Positions 24,264 to 35,240 of a stretch of DNA of 64,000 nucleotides are shown piece by piece (the stretch's first letter is position 1; every line of letters starts with the position of its first letter). Under the pieces are notes generated by a model that was not told where the DNA came from, did no database searches, and saw only the letters and a list, made by a program, of their open reading frames with translations. The DNA is from Colocasia esculenta. Its lineage: Eukaryota > Streptophyta > Magnoliopsida > Alismatales > Araceae. The position numbers were made by a program, and so were the translations under genes. The stretch covers positions 38,522,713 to 38,586,712 of the forward strand of contig CM024755.1 in the NCBI GenBank assembly GCA_014218235.1, read 5' to 3'.

Positions 24264-26627
24264 GTGTGTCTGTATCACTCTCCCAATTGGTTGGGGAGGT
24301 GCATGCATCATTGCCTAGGGAGATCGAGTCAGTCCCCTCCGACTCTTATACTTTATCATAATCCTTTGTTCGATATGGACCAATGCCATGTCCTTGCCGA
24401 TGATACCTTGCCTATCGGGCTCCTTGAAGATGTGGCCCAATCCACTACGGCCATACTTCCGGCCCCTGTTCAGTCTCCCCTCATCATTTTGGGGCAATCC
24501 CATCCTCCTTCCCCTCCAAAGGGAGATGACCCCCATTCGCAGTTCAGTCAGCTACTTCCTCATCTGACTTCAGAACAAGTTCGAGAGTTCATTGCTGTTG
24601 CCAAAGGCAAGCAGCCCTTGTCTCCATCTGCTCGTAACTCAGTTCGGCCGATGGACTCCTCTGCCCATGTTGCCTCAGCACCCCATCTTCCTTCCTCAGG
24701 GGCAGATCCTACACCCCTCCGTCCTCGGGCCATTCACTTTTCAGAGCCAGACTACCTTCCAGCACGAGAGGTTCGGCCTCGGTCCCCTCCAATTTCAAAC
24801 TACTATACGGCCGAACCTGCTTTTCTGCCCCGCGAGAGGTCTCATACTTTCGAGAAACCTCGCTCTATTGCCTCTACACATCATGTTCAAGCCCCCTCCG
24901 ACGTCCTTGCGGAGTGGGCCGTTATGAAAAAGGAGCTCCATGACCTCAGAAAGCAGATAGACCCTCGAATGGTAGCCGACATCGCTCTCCCGTCGTTCCA
25001 ATACCTCCGGGTGCCACCTCAGTCAGAGCTCCCTGTCTATTGGCGATACTCTGGGATAGGGGACCCCTATGTTCATTTGAAGGATTTTGTTTATGAATCT
25101 GCACCTCACAAGGACGACCGCCACCTCATGGCCTACTTGTTCAGAAAGTCCTTGGATGGTCCAGCTCTAGAATGGTTTTATTCTTTACCCCCTGAGGAAG
25201 CGAAAGATTTCAGAATTGTCCAAGAGAGGTTCCTGCAGCAATTCCAAGACCGGGTTGGACCTGAATATTCTTTTGTGGATTTGGTAGCCGAAAAAATGAA
25301 ACCTGATGAGGAATTCTCTACTTATGCTGATCGATGGCGCGCACTGTCTTCTAAAGTCCGCTTCCCCATTCCTGAAGAGGAGAAAGTTAAGTTGCTGATC
25401 TCCAATGCCACTCCTACCTACCGAGCCATCCTGGCCATGAATGACATTACCACCATGCACCAGCTGTATAGCCGAGCCCGCTTTATTCAGACCCAACTCA
25501 GAGACTCGCCTATACACTCCATATTCGAGACCCCTAAAGCCCATTATGCCAAGAAACCCCAAGGTCCCGTCACCGAGGGAATCCAAACCAACGAACAGGT
25601 AGGTGCGGTCAGTAATCCCCAAGACCCAGTAGGTAGATCCCAGCAACCTCAGCAACCTCAACAGCCATGGAACAACAATAGACAACCTCCTCCTCAAGGT
25701 CAGAATCCTCCCCAAGATCAGCGCCAATACTCTCAGGTCCCTCCACCCCAGAATGGTTTTGCACCTAGGAAACCCAACGGACCCAAGAGAGCCCAATATC
25801 CTCCTCTGCCCGAATCTTTGGCCGATGTCTTCGCAGCCCTCATGTCCTTGAATGCCCTCCAACTCCCTCCTGAGAAGCCGAATTGGAATATGGCAGCCGA
25901 CCAGACGAAGTACTGTGTGTATCATCGCCACCCGGGTCACAATGTGTCAGATTGCTTCCAATTCAGGGACATCATATATGATCTTCATGAGCAGAATCAG
26001 ATCGATTGGGCAGAGATGAAGAGGTTAATCTAGACACTAAGAGACCAGTAGGGTCAGAGACAACAACAACAGTAGTAGAGGCGACAACAGCCATAGCAGC
26101 AGCAACAGCAGCAACAGTACTAGCCCTTCCAGCAACAGTATTACCATCAACAGCAACAGCAACAGCCGCAACAACCGCGGCAGCCGGCGAATGACCTTGG
26201 CATAATCCGCAATCCCATGCCCCAACATCCAGTAGCTCCAAAACCTCAGCCTGCTCCACCGCCTCCTCCACCCGCACAAGTCAATCCAGTTGTCCATCAC
26301 CCGCCACCAGACGCTCAATGGGCCTTTGATGATGAACACAAAGTGGGCCAGCTTTTGGATATTTCTCACATCACGCCCTCCACGACCACGTCTTTACCCA
26401 ATGAACCTCCCTCCTTCACACCCACCATTGCCACCATCACCTCACCTCCCTACAACTCCCCCATCATATCACCCATTACTCCCCCACTAAACAACATCCC
26501 GCTATCCCTTGCACCAGCACCTTTACTAGCCAACCCTCCATTTTGGACACCTCACCTTCTTCCCTCCACCACAGCCTTGCCTTGCAGAGCGGACGGATGT
26601 ACCCTAATGCGTCCGTGGCCATGCTAG
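24264..26627 (+). pseudogene. Tat gag
   Basis: The open part is 24264-26033; an internal ATG at 24374 (MDQCHVLADD) is a likelier start than the first one. A disordered P/S-rich N-terminus is followed by the retrotransposon gag domain (SLDGPALEWFYSLP, VQERFLQQFQDRVGPEYS, about residues 290-400). A Q/P-rich stretch and a CCHC-like motif (YCVYHRHPGHNVSDCFQF) come next. The frame meets TAG at 26031, then five more TAGs (26049, 26073, 26076, 26094, 26121) inside a CAG/CAA tract, and continues open to 26627. All six are one transition from CAG. A frameshift near 26600 leads to the protease frame. Confidence 0.88.
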
Positions 26628-27979
26628 GTCAGCCGATACAACAAGCCAACACTCAACAGCAGCAAGATGCAGAAGAAGTAGAGCCGGTCCCAGGGACCCA
26701 ATGCGATATTTTGAAACATCTGGACCAAACTCCCGCCAAGATCTCTATTTTGGAACTGATCAAGAGATCACAGACTCACCAAGATGCCCTTAGGGCCTTT
26801 CTACAGAGGGTCATGGTTAGTGAGGACATGAACCCCGACAACCTGCCCTCCGTGCTTTCTATTGTGAACAAAGGGCCCACAATCACTTTCTCTGATGGCG
26901 AATTAGCTGCTCCTGAAGCCAGGAAAATGCCCTTATGTGTAACACTCACGATAAATAAGGTAGCCATTGATGCAGCGTTAGTGGATACGGGAGCTTCCAT
27001 TAACGTATGTCCACTAAGAACCCTAAGAGCCTGCAACATCTCAGAACGCCAGTTGCAACCTACCCCCACTACAATAGCTGCATATGACAATTCCCCGCGG
27101 GCTTGTCACGGGGTCATCACATTGCAGGCAGAGTTGGGACCACTTGCTATGTCAGTCGAATTCTATGTGTTGGACATCGATCACACTTATAAGGCCATTC
27201 TGGGATGCCCGTGGATCGAGTCACTAAGGGCAGTGCCTTCCACAGCTCATCAATGTTTGAAATTCCCCTTTCAAGGAAGGATAGTCAAGGTCAAGAGTGT
27301 AACAACAACCCACACCATAGAAGCAGTTGAAAGAATTTTGCCCTCAGTCTGGCCATCCAATAAACCAGTCATTTCTATACTTGACGTGAACTACTCCTGG
27401 GCATATACCTTCTCCTCCAACCGTCCAATTGTGTCCCCAACAGTAGCAGCAGTCAGGAGGGATGGGTCAGCAAATGCAAAAGGATGGGATATCATGTTCA
27501 GAATTGGATACCAGATTGGAAAAGGGTTGGGTGCTCACCTCCAAGGCCGAGTCAGAACTGTCACTGGCACGAGGAAATCCATGAAGCATGGTTTGGGGTA
27601 CGCAGTATGGGCAACATCCACATCCCATTCACAGTCAGATCATCAACCTCTTGTTTGGACACTTTATGATCAATTCGTCAGAGGACCTGTACAGCCAGGA
27701 TATAACACTATGGTGAAAGAAATACCGAGTTCTGCATATCAAGCCCTAGAAGCACAGCGTCCTGGCAAGAAGAAGAGGGCAGAGGTAGAAACCAAAGAGT
27801 CAGATATCGAAGATCTGATATCTGCATTTAGTCTGTTATTCAAAGAGGATAGCAGCATTTCTGCACCAGAAGCCGAGACAGAAGAGCCAGGAATGGAAGG
27901 CCTCAACCACTTGTTCAGCAAGGAGGGAACATCGCAGTCTCAAGTGGCAGTATCAGCATCAGCAACCACCACCAAGTGA
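26543..27979 (+). CDS. Tat aspartic protease with G-patch domain
   Basis: A 478-codon open frame follows gag. The conserved leader KISILELIKRSQTHQDALRA is typical of Tat/Ogre. The retropepsin active site is AALVDTGASINVCP (about residue 150), with downstream ILGCPWIESLRAVPS. A G-patch-like motif (GYQIGKGLG... ending KHGLGY, about residues 318-350) follows; G-patches are linked to RNA binding and are known after protease in some retroelements. The tail is acidic. It was probably once translated as Gag-Pro; its own ATG overlaps the gag frame, so the true start is uncertain. The frame itself has no internal stop. Confidence 0.85.
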   Translation: MDTSPSSLHHSLALQSGRMYPNASVAMLGQPIQQANTQQQQDAEEVEPVPGTQCDILKHLDQTPAKISILELIKRSQTHQDALRAFLQRVMVSEDMNPDNLPSVLSIVNKGPTITFSDGELAAPEARKMPLCVTLTINKVAIDAALVDTGASINVCPLRTLRACNISERQLQPTPTTIAAYDNSPRACHGVITLQAELGPLAMSVEFYVLDIDHTYKAILGCPWIESLRAVPSTAHQCLKFPFQGRIVKVKSVTTTHTIEAVERILPSVWPSNKPVISILDVNYSWAYTFSSNRPIVSPTVAAVRRDGSANAKGWDIMFRIGYQIGKGLGAHLQGRVRTVTGTRKSMKHGLGYAVWATSTSHSQSDHQPLVWTLYDQFVRGPVQPGYNTMVKEIPSSAYQALEAQRPGKKKRAEVETKESDIEDLISAFSLLFKEDSSISAPEAETEEPGMEGLNHLFSKEGTSQSQVAVSASATTTK

Positions 27980-28285
27980 CAATTGCTTGGATTCGGTGAG
28001 GAAATTGAAGTGGTCAGTTCAACCAAATCAACAAGGGAGCTCTGGCCAGGGTTTTCCCGGTTTCCCCCTCATTTTGTTTCATCCATCTTTATTTGTAAAT
28101 TCCATTTTATTCCCTTATCCCCTCCCCTCATTCTCCAATTCTCCCCCGACGCTGTAGAAGCGTTACTCCGCCCTTCGACCTTCTTCACCATCCTCTTTAA
28201 TGGCTCGGTTCTGTCCTTCTCCCAAAGCCTCCCGAGTTAGTTTAATGTTTCCTTAAAAAAAAAGTGTGTCTTCCTTTTCCCCAGA
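27980..28285 (+). other. Spacer between Tat protease and pol
   Basis: The protease frame ends at 27979. C/T-rich sequence follows. The protease-RT boundary of related Ogre elements contains an intron (established). GT-type donors such as GGTGAGG near 27995 exist here, but I cannot fix splice sites. Confidence 0.45.
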
Positions 28286-31200
28286 CGGCGATCCCCGTCC
28301 CCTCCTGCTCCTGCTCTCGACGGCGATCCCCGTCACCTCCCTGCTTTCTCCTGCTCCCGACGGCGATCCCCGTCACCTCCCTGCTTTCTCCTGCCCCCGA
28401 TGGCGATCCCCGTCACCCCCCTTATTCCTCTCGATGGCGATCCCCGTCACCTTTCACGCTCCTACTCTCGATGGCGATCCCCGTCACATCTGCTCCCCGG
28501 CGGCAATCGCCGTCCTTCTTTCGCTCAATTCGCGCCTTCGCCTGGTGGCCAGACATGGCCATTTCGGGCGATTCGGGTGAGGGGCCTTTTGTTCCCCTAC
28601 ACCCCGATTCTGTTGCCAGCACCCTGAGTTCGGGTGGCCCATTTCCTCCTCCAGTCCCATCGAAGGACCTTCGCGGCCCTGCCGCACCCTTTGTTTTCCG
28701 TTCCAATAAACCTCTAGACACTTCTCCAGAGCTTCCTGTAAATATCAAATTTAGTTTAAGTCCAGGGGTAGATCCTTGCAAGTCCCTGTCCCCGTCTAGG
28801 AAGAAGAAGGGTAGTGGCATACCCCGTAGATATCTGTTGGACTTAGTGCATAGGTGTGGCGCTCTTCTAGCTGTCGAAGAGTTCGTCCAAGAGGTAGTGG
28901 TTCTGAACATATGGGATCTGCATTTGGAGGAAGGACTAGACGATGAATTTGGAGTATACGAGATTCTAGCTGAAGATGACCCATCAGATGAAGGGGATTG
29001 TGAGATGGAGGATGCTACCGAGATGTATGCAAGTGGCATGAGGAAATTCGATGAACCTACCTCGGCAGTAGATGAACCCACCAAAGAGGTAAACGTGGGA
29101 ACGAGAGAGGACCCCAGGCTCCTAACCATAGCCTCTAATCTCCCTCCCGAAGAAGAAGAAGAGCTCATAGAGATGTTAAGGGAGTTCAAGGATTCATTTG
29201 CCTGGTCCTATGATGATATGCCTGGCATTGACCCCAACTTGGTAGAGCATAGGTTGATCTTAAAGCCAGGGGCAGTTGCCATTAAACAGAAGCTAAGAAG
29301 ATTCCTCCCCCACATAGCTTTGAAAATGAAAGAGGAGATTGATAAACTACACAAAGCCAAGTTCATTCGTGTAGTCCTCTATCCTTTGTGGGTGGCGAAC
29401 ATTGTCCTGGTGATGAAGAAGGACGGAAGAGTGCGCATCTGCATAGACTTCTGGGACCTGAATAAGGCATGTCTAAAGGATGATTTCCCGCTACCTCATT
29501 TGGATGTTTTGATTGATAATACAGCAGGGTTTGAAACTCTATCATTCATGGATGGGTATTCCGGCTACAATCAGATTCGTCTAGCCCCGGAGGATCAAGA
29601 GAAGACCTCCTTCACCACCCCATGGGGAACATATTGCTACGTGGTAATGTCGTTTGGACTAAAGAACACCGGCGCCACTTATCAAAGAGCAATGTTAGCT
29701 ATCTTCCACGACATGATACATATCGATGTTGAGGTTTACGTGGATGATATCGTGGTGAAGTCTCGGACCCGAAGTGGACATTCCTCCGTGCTTGCCAAAG
29801 TGTTCCATCGCGCGCAAGAATATCAACTGAAAATGAATCCAAAAAAGTGCGTATTTGGGGTTTCCTCGGGAAAATTGCTAGGCTTCATAGTTAGTAAACG
29901 AGGGATTCAAATAGACCCTCACAAGGCCAAGGCAATCAATGAGATGCCTCCTCCGAAGAACATATCTGAACTTCGAGGTTTGATTGGTCGACTGCAGTTC
30001 ATAAGGAGATTCATATCTCAGCACTCTCAAAGATGTTGTCCTTTCTACGAACTGTTGAGAGGAGGATTCAATTTTGAATGGAACGATACGTGCCAAGAGG
30101 CCTTCGATGAGCTCAAGAGTTATCTTATGAATCCGCCCGTGCTTCAGGCGCCTATCCCTAGGAAACCCTTAATCCTATATCTGTCAACAATTGAGGACTC
30201 CCTAGGAGCTGTCTTTTCTCAACATGACGAATCCGGCAAAGAAAGGGCAGTCTACTACCTATCTAGGCTCTTCAATCCTACCGAGCTCAAACTCACCACA
30301 ATGGAGAAAACCTGTGCAGCGCTAGTCTGGGTAGTGCAGAAATTGAAGCACTACTTCCTAGCTCATAAGGTAAGTTTGATTTTTAGAATGGACCCTATTA
30401 GGTACCTCCTGGAAAAGCCAGTCCTCGCCAACAGATTGGCACGCTGGAAAAATTTCCTCTCTCAGTTTGATATCTCCTTTATTGTTCAGAAATCCATAAA
30501 GGGGTATGCCATTGCTGAGCACCTTGCTCACCTCCCTCTTCCTCAAAGTGATACGGTTCAAGAGGAATTCCCCGATGAAAACCTATCACTTGTCTCTCAT
30601 GATCCCTTCTGGTCACTCCACTTCGATGGAGCTCTCAATTCTAGGGGACGGGGCATAGGTGCTGTCTTGCTCACCCCAGAAGGGGTCACCATTCCTTTGG
30701 CTTATCAACTCCAGTTCTACGCCACCAACAATATCTCCGAGTATGAGGCTCTCCTAACCGGTCTTAAGCTTGCCTACCTCCTAGGCGCGCGTCACCTCAA
30801 GATCGTAGGAGATTCTCAACTCGTCATTCGGCAAGTTCTTTCTACCTATCGCACTCGTGACCCTAAGCTCAAGCCTTATCAAGATCTGGTCACGCTCCTA
30901 GCCAAGCAATTCCGTCAACTTATCTACATCCATACTCCTCGCTCTCAGAACATTCTGGCCGATGCTCTGGCATCGTTAGCTTCCTCTCTCTCCTTCCCTC
31001 TCAGCCGTAGTGCTGAGACTATCACTGTTCAAAGGTTAGAAGCTCCCTCCACTCAGGATCCTTGGTTCTTGAACCTTAGGAGCTCTCTAGTTCTGAAAGC
31101 AGAGAAGAAGGAGGCAAAGAAGTTATTGCTGGTTGAATTAGGAGAATTGATAGAAGAAGAGAGGCCGTGGTACCATGAGATTGAGCAATATTGTAGAAAC

Positions 31201-32268
31201 GGTACCCTCCCAGAAGAAGCTGAAGCAGAGGATAGGCGAGCTATTCGTAGGGCGGCGCTAAAGTACACCCTCATTGGTGAAGTGCTTTACAGACGCGCTC
31301 TAAATGGAATGCTCCTTAGATGTGTGACAGATAAAGAGGCTTGGAAGGTAGTGGAAGGATCCCACTCCGGTGAATGTGGAGGGCATGTAAATGGTCAGAT
31401 GTTGGCTAAAAAGATTCTTAGACAGGGCTACTACTGGCCAACCTTAGAAGAAGACTGTGCCACCTACGTTCGTAGGTGTGTCAAATGTCAAATCCATGCC
31501 GATAAAATCCATGCTCCCTCCTCCTCTCTGCATCCACTATCTTCTCCTTAGCCTTTTCCCATGTGGGCCTTTGATATCATCGGGCCCCTTGGTGATCCTA
31601 ATGCTCAGATAAAACAAAAATCCTTCATCCTCACTGCTACTGAATATTTCACCAAGTGGGCCGAAGCAGAAGCATTTACAGAAATCAAAGGTTCGACTGT
31701 ATGTAGATTCATCATGAAGAACATCATTGCGCGGTTTGGAGTACCAGGCAGCCTCGTCACCGACAATGGACCCCAGTTCATATCCCAAGAGCTTCAAGAC
31801 CTATGTAAGAGATTCAATATTTCCTTGCATTATTCGTCTCCGTATTATCCACAGGGCAACGGCCAGGCCGAAGCCACAAACAAAACACTTTTGAAAATTC
31901 TAAAGAAAACTTGTGAGTCTAATAAATTCGCTGATTGGCCAGAAAAGCTAATTGAGGCTTTGTGGACCTACCGTACCTCCGTCCGCACACCCACCGGGCA
32001 AACTCCTTTCTCACTTACATATGGAATGGAAGCGGTATGTCCACATGAAATCCTCATCCCTTTGCTGAGAATTCAGTTAGACAAGAAACTTAATCTCGAT
32101 GAACATCGGGAGGCGTTGCTTACACAACTAGAACTCTTAGACGAACGGCGCCTGGCTGCAGCCGATCATGTGCTTTCATATCAAAATAGACTCTTAAGAT
32201 CTTTTCAAAAGAAAATGATTGAGCGCAAATTTCAAGAAGGAGACATGGTTTTGAAGCATATTTTATAA
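28264..32268 (+). pseudogene. Tat pol: reverse transcriptase, RNase H, archaeal-type RNase H, integrase
   Basis: The polyprotein is open for 1,095 codons to a TAG at 31549-31551, then continues in the same frame to 32268. RT occupies about residues 330-580: RICIDFWDLNKA, MDGYSGYNQI and VEVYVDDIVVKS. RNase H follows (LFNPTELKLTTMEKTCAALV). A second RNase H with HFDGAL, ISEYEALL, VGDSQLVIRQV and ILADALASLA is the archaeal-type domain of the Tat lineage. The integrase zinc finger (HSGECGGH ... RRCVKCQ) and catalytic acids (FDIIGPL, VTDNGPQF, NGQAEATNKT) are present. The TAG replaces the Trp expected in SPWPF. A more likely start than 28264 is the ATG at 28554. Confidence 0.92.
28286..28512 (+). 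repeat. Minisatellite with GGCGATCCCCGTC core
   Basis: About seven degenerate units of 27-40 bases share the core GACGGCGATCCCCGTC, itself an imperfect palindrome (GACGG...CCGTC). Spacers are C/T-rich. It lies in frame at the start of the long pol frame and encodes repeated AIPV/SPSP/DGDPRH peptides. It may be intronic or a degenerate linker. Confidence 0.8.
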
Positions 32269-32447
32269 AACCTGGAGGTCCAAGGTCCAAATTGTCAGCA
32301 AACTGGGAAGGGTCGTACGTCGTTAAGGAAGTGTACCCGGGGAACGCGTATAGTGTACCCGGGGAATGCGTATAGGCTAGTTAATGCTGATGGCGATGAA
32401 CTTTCTCACCCATGGAATGGATTATATCTTAAAAGATTCTACCCCTA
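32266..32447 (+). pseudogene. Decayed integrase C-terminal tail of Tat
   Basis: After the stop at 32266, frame-shifted remnants of the usual integrase tail remain (RLVNADGDELSHPWNGLY, LKRFYP), ending near 32447. A 22-base tandem duplication (AGTGTACCCGGGGAACGCGT and neighbours, 32328-32371) lies inside. Confidence 0.65.
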
Positions 32448-33076
32448 ATATTGATAACAACATCTATTTGCAAAAGTGAAGGTTGTTGGCCATTTATCTC
32501 ACCCCCCCCCCCTCTTGGTGCTAAATGATCTCTATGTCCGGCTACACACACACGACACGGCAACCTAAGGTTAATTCCCCTTTGACTATGGTGTTTCTGC
32601 TCATCCCTACTTAGGGAACCTAAGGTCAATTCTTTTCTTGCTCGGACGAGGTCCAGGGGCAAAGGGAAAGCTAGTCCATAGACAAGCAAGCGGTGTAGAT
32701 CATGTGTATGAAGTCTCAAAGAGGGACGGTCAATTCAAAAAAAAGAGAAAAAACTGAAAGAAACTAATAAAAGTGAAAGAATGATGAGAAAATAGGGGCA
32801 TGTCAAAGAGTGGCATTATAGTTCCCCGCGGGACGCCCTTGAGCCCGGCCGTATGCATGCCCCCCAATTCAGAAAGAGCAATGACCCTAAAAGTCCCTGG
32901 ACAACAGACAGATTGCACATGTAACACACCAATTGCGAATCTTATAAGCCAGTAACCCCGACTCCAAGACTAAGTCTTGTCTCATAGCTAGTCTTTCTAT
33001 TCTCCCTAAAAGACCAAAGGATCCCTACACCCGGTCTATGTTGGAACATCAATGTTCAAGGGGCAAGGGGCCTTAG
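32448..33076 (+). other. Tat 3' internal region before the nested solo LTR
   Basis: No protein similarity is seen. A poly-C run lies at about 32502-32513. The solo LTR inserted at CTTAG (33072-33076). Confidence 0.6.
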
Positions 33077-35045
33077 TGTAGTACCCCGGAAAATCCATTA
33101 ATTAAAAATTATAGATAAATAGAAAATTTATCTATTTATAAATACTATTAATTAAAACGATACACATCAGTATTGCATGTGTATAAACCCCTATAAAAAT
33201 TTTGTAAAAATAGTAGTTATACTTTAAATAATGTTCTCTAATGAACCATCATGAAATTTGGGCATAGAAAAATCGTTTGGACTTAGTTTAAGAATTTATG
33301 CGACTTATTAGCATAATTAAGGAATAAGTCGAAGAACCCATTATTTTCTGACCCAAAATGGATTATAAATAAAAATAAATATGTGGGTAGACTTTAAACA
33401 ATATGGGTTGATAGCCCATTATGATATTTGGACCAATGGACAAATCTTGGCCCATGAATAAATTCTCTAATAAAAGGATAATTAAAAATCTAATAAGTAA
33501 AGTAAGTACATGGGTTGTACAATTAAGCTCACATGAGTTATTGGGCCAAGAGTAAGAGCCCAAATGATGAAGGTTAGAAATATTGTCATGAATAATATTT
33601 AATTGAAATAAAAATATGAAATTACTTGAATAAGTGTGATAAATAGATTTACATAAGGATAAAGGATGAATAATTAGAATTAAATCTATACCCATTAAGT
33701 CAAATTAGTAATGGGTTTTACTAATGGCCCTAGCATAAAGTTTTGGGCCCAATTATGAAGAGTCCACCATGAGATGAGAGTTAAATAAGTGAAATTCGTA
33801 CCTAAAATATTAATAAATAGAAAAGAGTTAAGATAATGAGTATTTTAACTCTTAATCATCTTAGAAAGAGTTCTAAACCTAGTATAACTCAATAGGACTC
33901 TATCCTAATCTAAAATTGGGATTTAGATGAGAGACAATTGAGTTAAATATAAGAGACTCAAATTAAATAGGGAAATTCGTAACTATATTATCTCTTAATT
34001 AAAAAGGGGTCATTAAAGCACTAATATGACTCATATATATCTTAATAAGAGTCCTAATCCTATCCTAAACCATTACCCACGAAATTAGACCTCTCCCTTA
34101 CCCAATTAGATAGATATAGCAAGAAAAATATGTGATAATTATATAAATTCGTAATTTAATGAGGAGGAAAGAGTTTTAGGTGATTTAGAACTCTACAAGC
34201 CATCAAAACACCCCCCATTTGACCCTAGCACCCCATAATTTCATGCTAAAACTCTTGGAGAGGAAGAGGAGAAGATCTGGACCAAGGAGCAAGGAGGAGG
34301 AGGCTAGAACAAGGAGGATTTTCGTCACCAAAACTAGGGTTTTCTTCCTTCACGAAAAAGGTAGGCAATCTCTCAAGCTAAAATCGTGAAATAATTACCC
34401 TAGGTAGCCTTCATGTACCTCTTCAAAAGCCCTATGGTTTCGTTGTATTTCGTTCACCCATTTGGACGAATTTAATTCGTGAAATCCTGCTATTCTCATG
34501 AACTGAGATCTCATGTTTTCTCTAATTCCCTATGTGTACATGCTCTCATGCCATGATAAAATTCTCAGATATACTACATCTTATTATCTTTCAAACGCCC
34601 TTGGTCTTGCTCGATTTCGACCTCCCATGAGGGAGAATTAAATCCTTGATTCCCTGTCTGTTGCATGTACCCGACTCTTCACATTGACCTTTAAACTTCA
34701 TGCATATTTGATATCATGCAATGAAAAAATTCTCTAAAATACTACATCATGTTAACTTTCAAACGCCACTAGTTTCATAATTTTTCATTAAGTATTCATC
34801 TCCAATAAATTCATTGAACCCTAACTGTGCCTGTTTAGGTCATCAGAATGTAACATGATCAAAGCATGCCTAAATCTTGACTAATTTCAAATTAATCGTG
34901 CATGCTGATAGATCTATTTGTCTACTTTCATTTGAAACTAGATTCGTGATTTTTGGGTCATTATACGATTTTATATTGGATTTAGAAGATCCCTGTTTCA
35001 AATCTGATCAACCCTGGAAAAAGGGAAAAAGAGGCCGGACTCTCC

Positions 35046-35240
35046 TGATATCGCGACAGCGCGACCCGCCGCGATATCAGCCGGGTCGCGTCCCGCCATC
35101 ATGTCGCGTTAAGAACGCGGTGACCTAAACCACCGCGATATCCACCCCGAACCGAGCCAGACCGGCCGGTTCACTTGTCGCGCCCAGCCGCCTTGTCGCG
35201 ACTTGGAGTCGCGACGGGCACCCCCGTCGCGTTCTTGAAA
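35046..35240 (+). promoter_or_regulatory. TCGCGAC-motif cluster in solo LTR, first copy
   Basis: Dense ATCGCGACAGCGCGAC, CCGCGATATC, GTCGCGACTTGG and similar words lie in about 195 bases of otherwise AT-rich LTR. The same block is kept in the second copy (59893-60080). Function is unknown. Confidence 0.5.

Larger units (their letters stand above)
21730..33076 (+). mobile_element. Tat-lineage Ty3/gypsy retrotransposon, left segment (5' LTR to integrase)
   Basis: A 23.7-kb element spans 21730-45386, including a nested 4.07-kb solo LTR. LTRs of 1,426 and 1,425 bases are nearly identical by eye. Flanking five-base sequences are GTGGT (21725-21729) and GTGGC (45387-45391), an imperfect duplication in the gag frame of copia A. 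Gene order is gag, protease, RT, RNase H, archaeal-type RNase H, integrase, which is diagnostic of Tat. A very long 3' internal region with antisense genes follows. Confidence 0.92.

Noticed and set aside
25185..25940. 251-codon frame on the minus strand within Tat gag
   Set aside because: It lies opposite a clear gag domain and has no recognisable motif; it is a shadow of the coding frame.
28422..29189. 255-codon minus-strand frame opposite the start of Tat pol
   Set aside because: Ser-rich mirror of an acidic coding region and the minisatellite; no domain.
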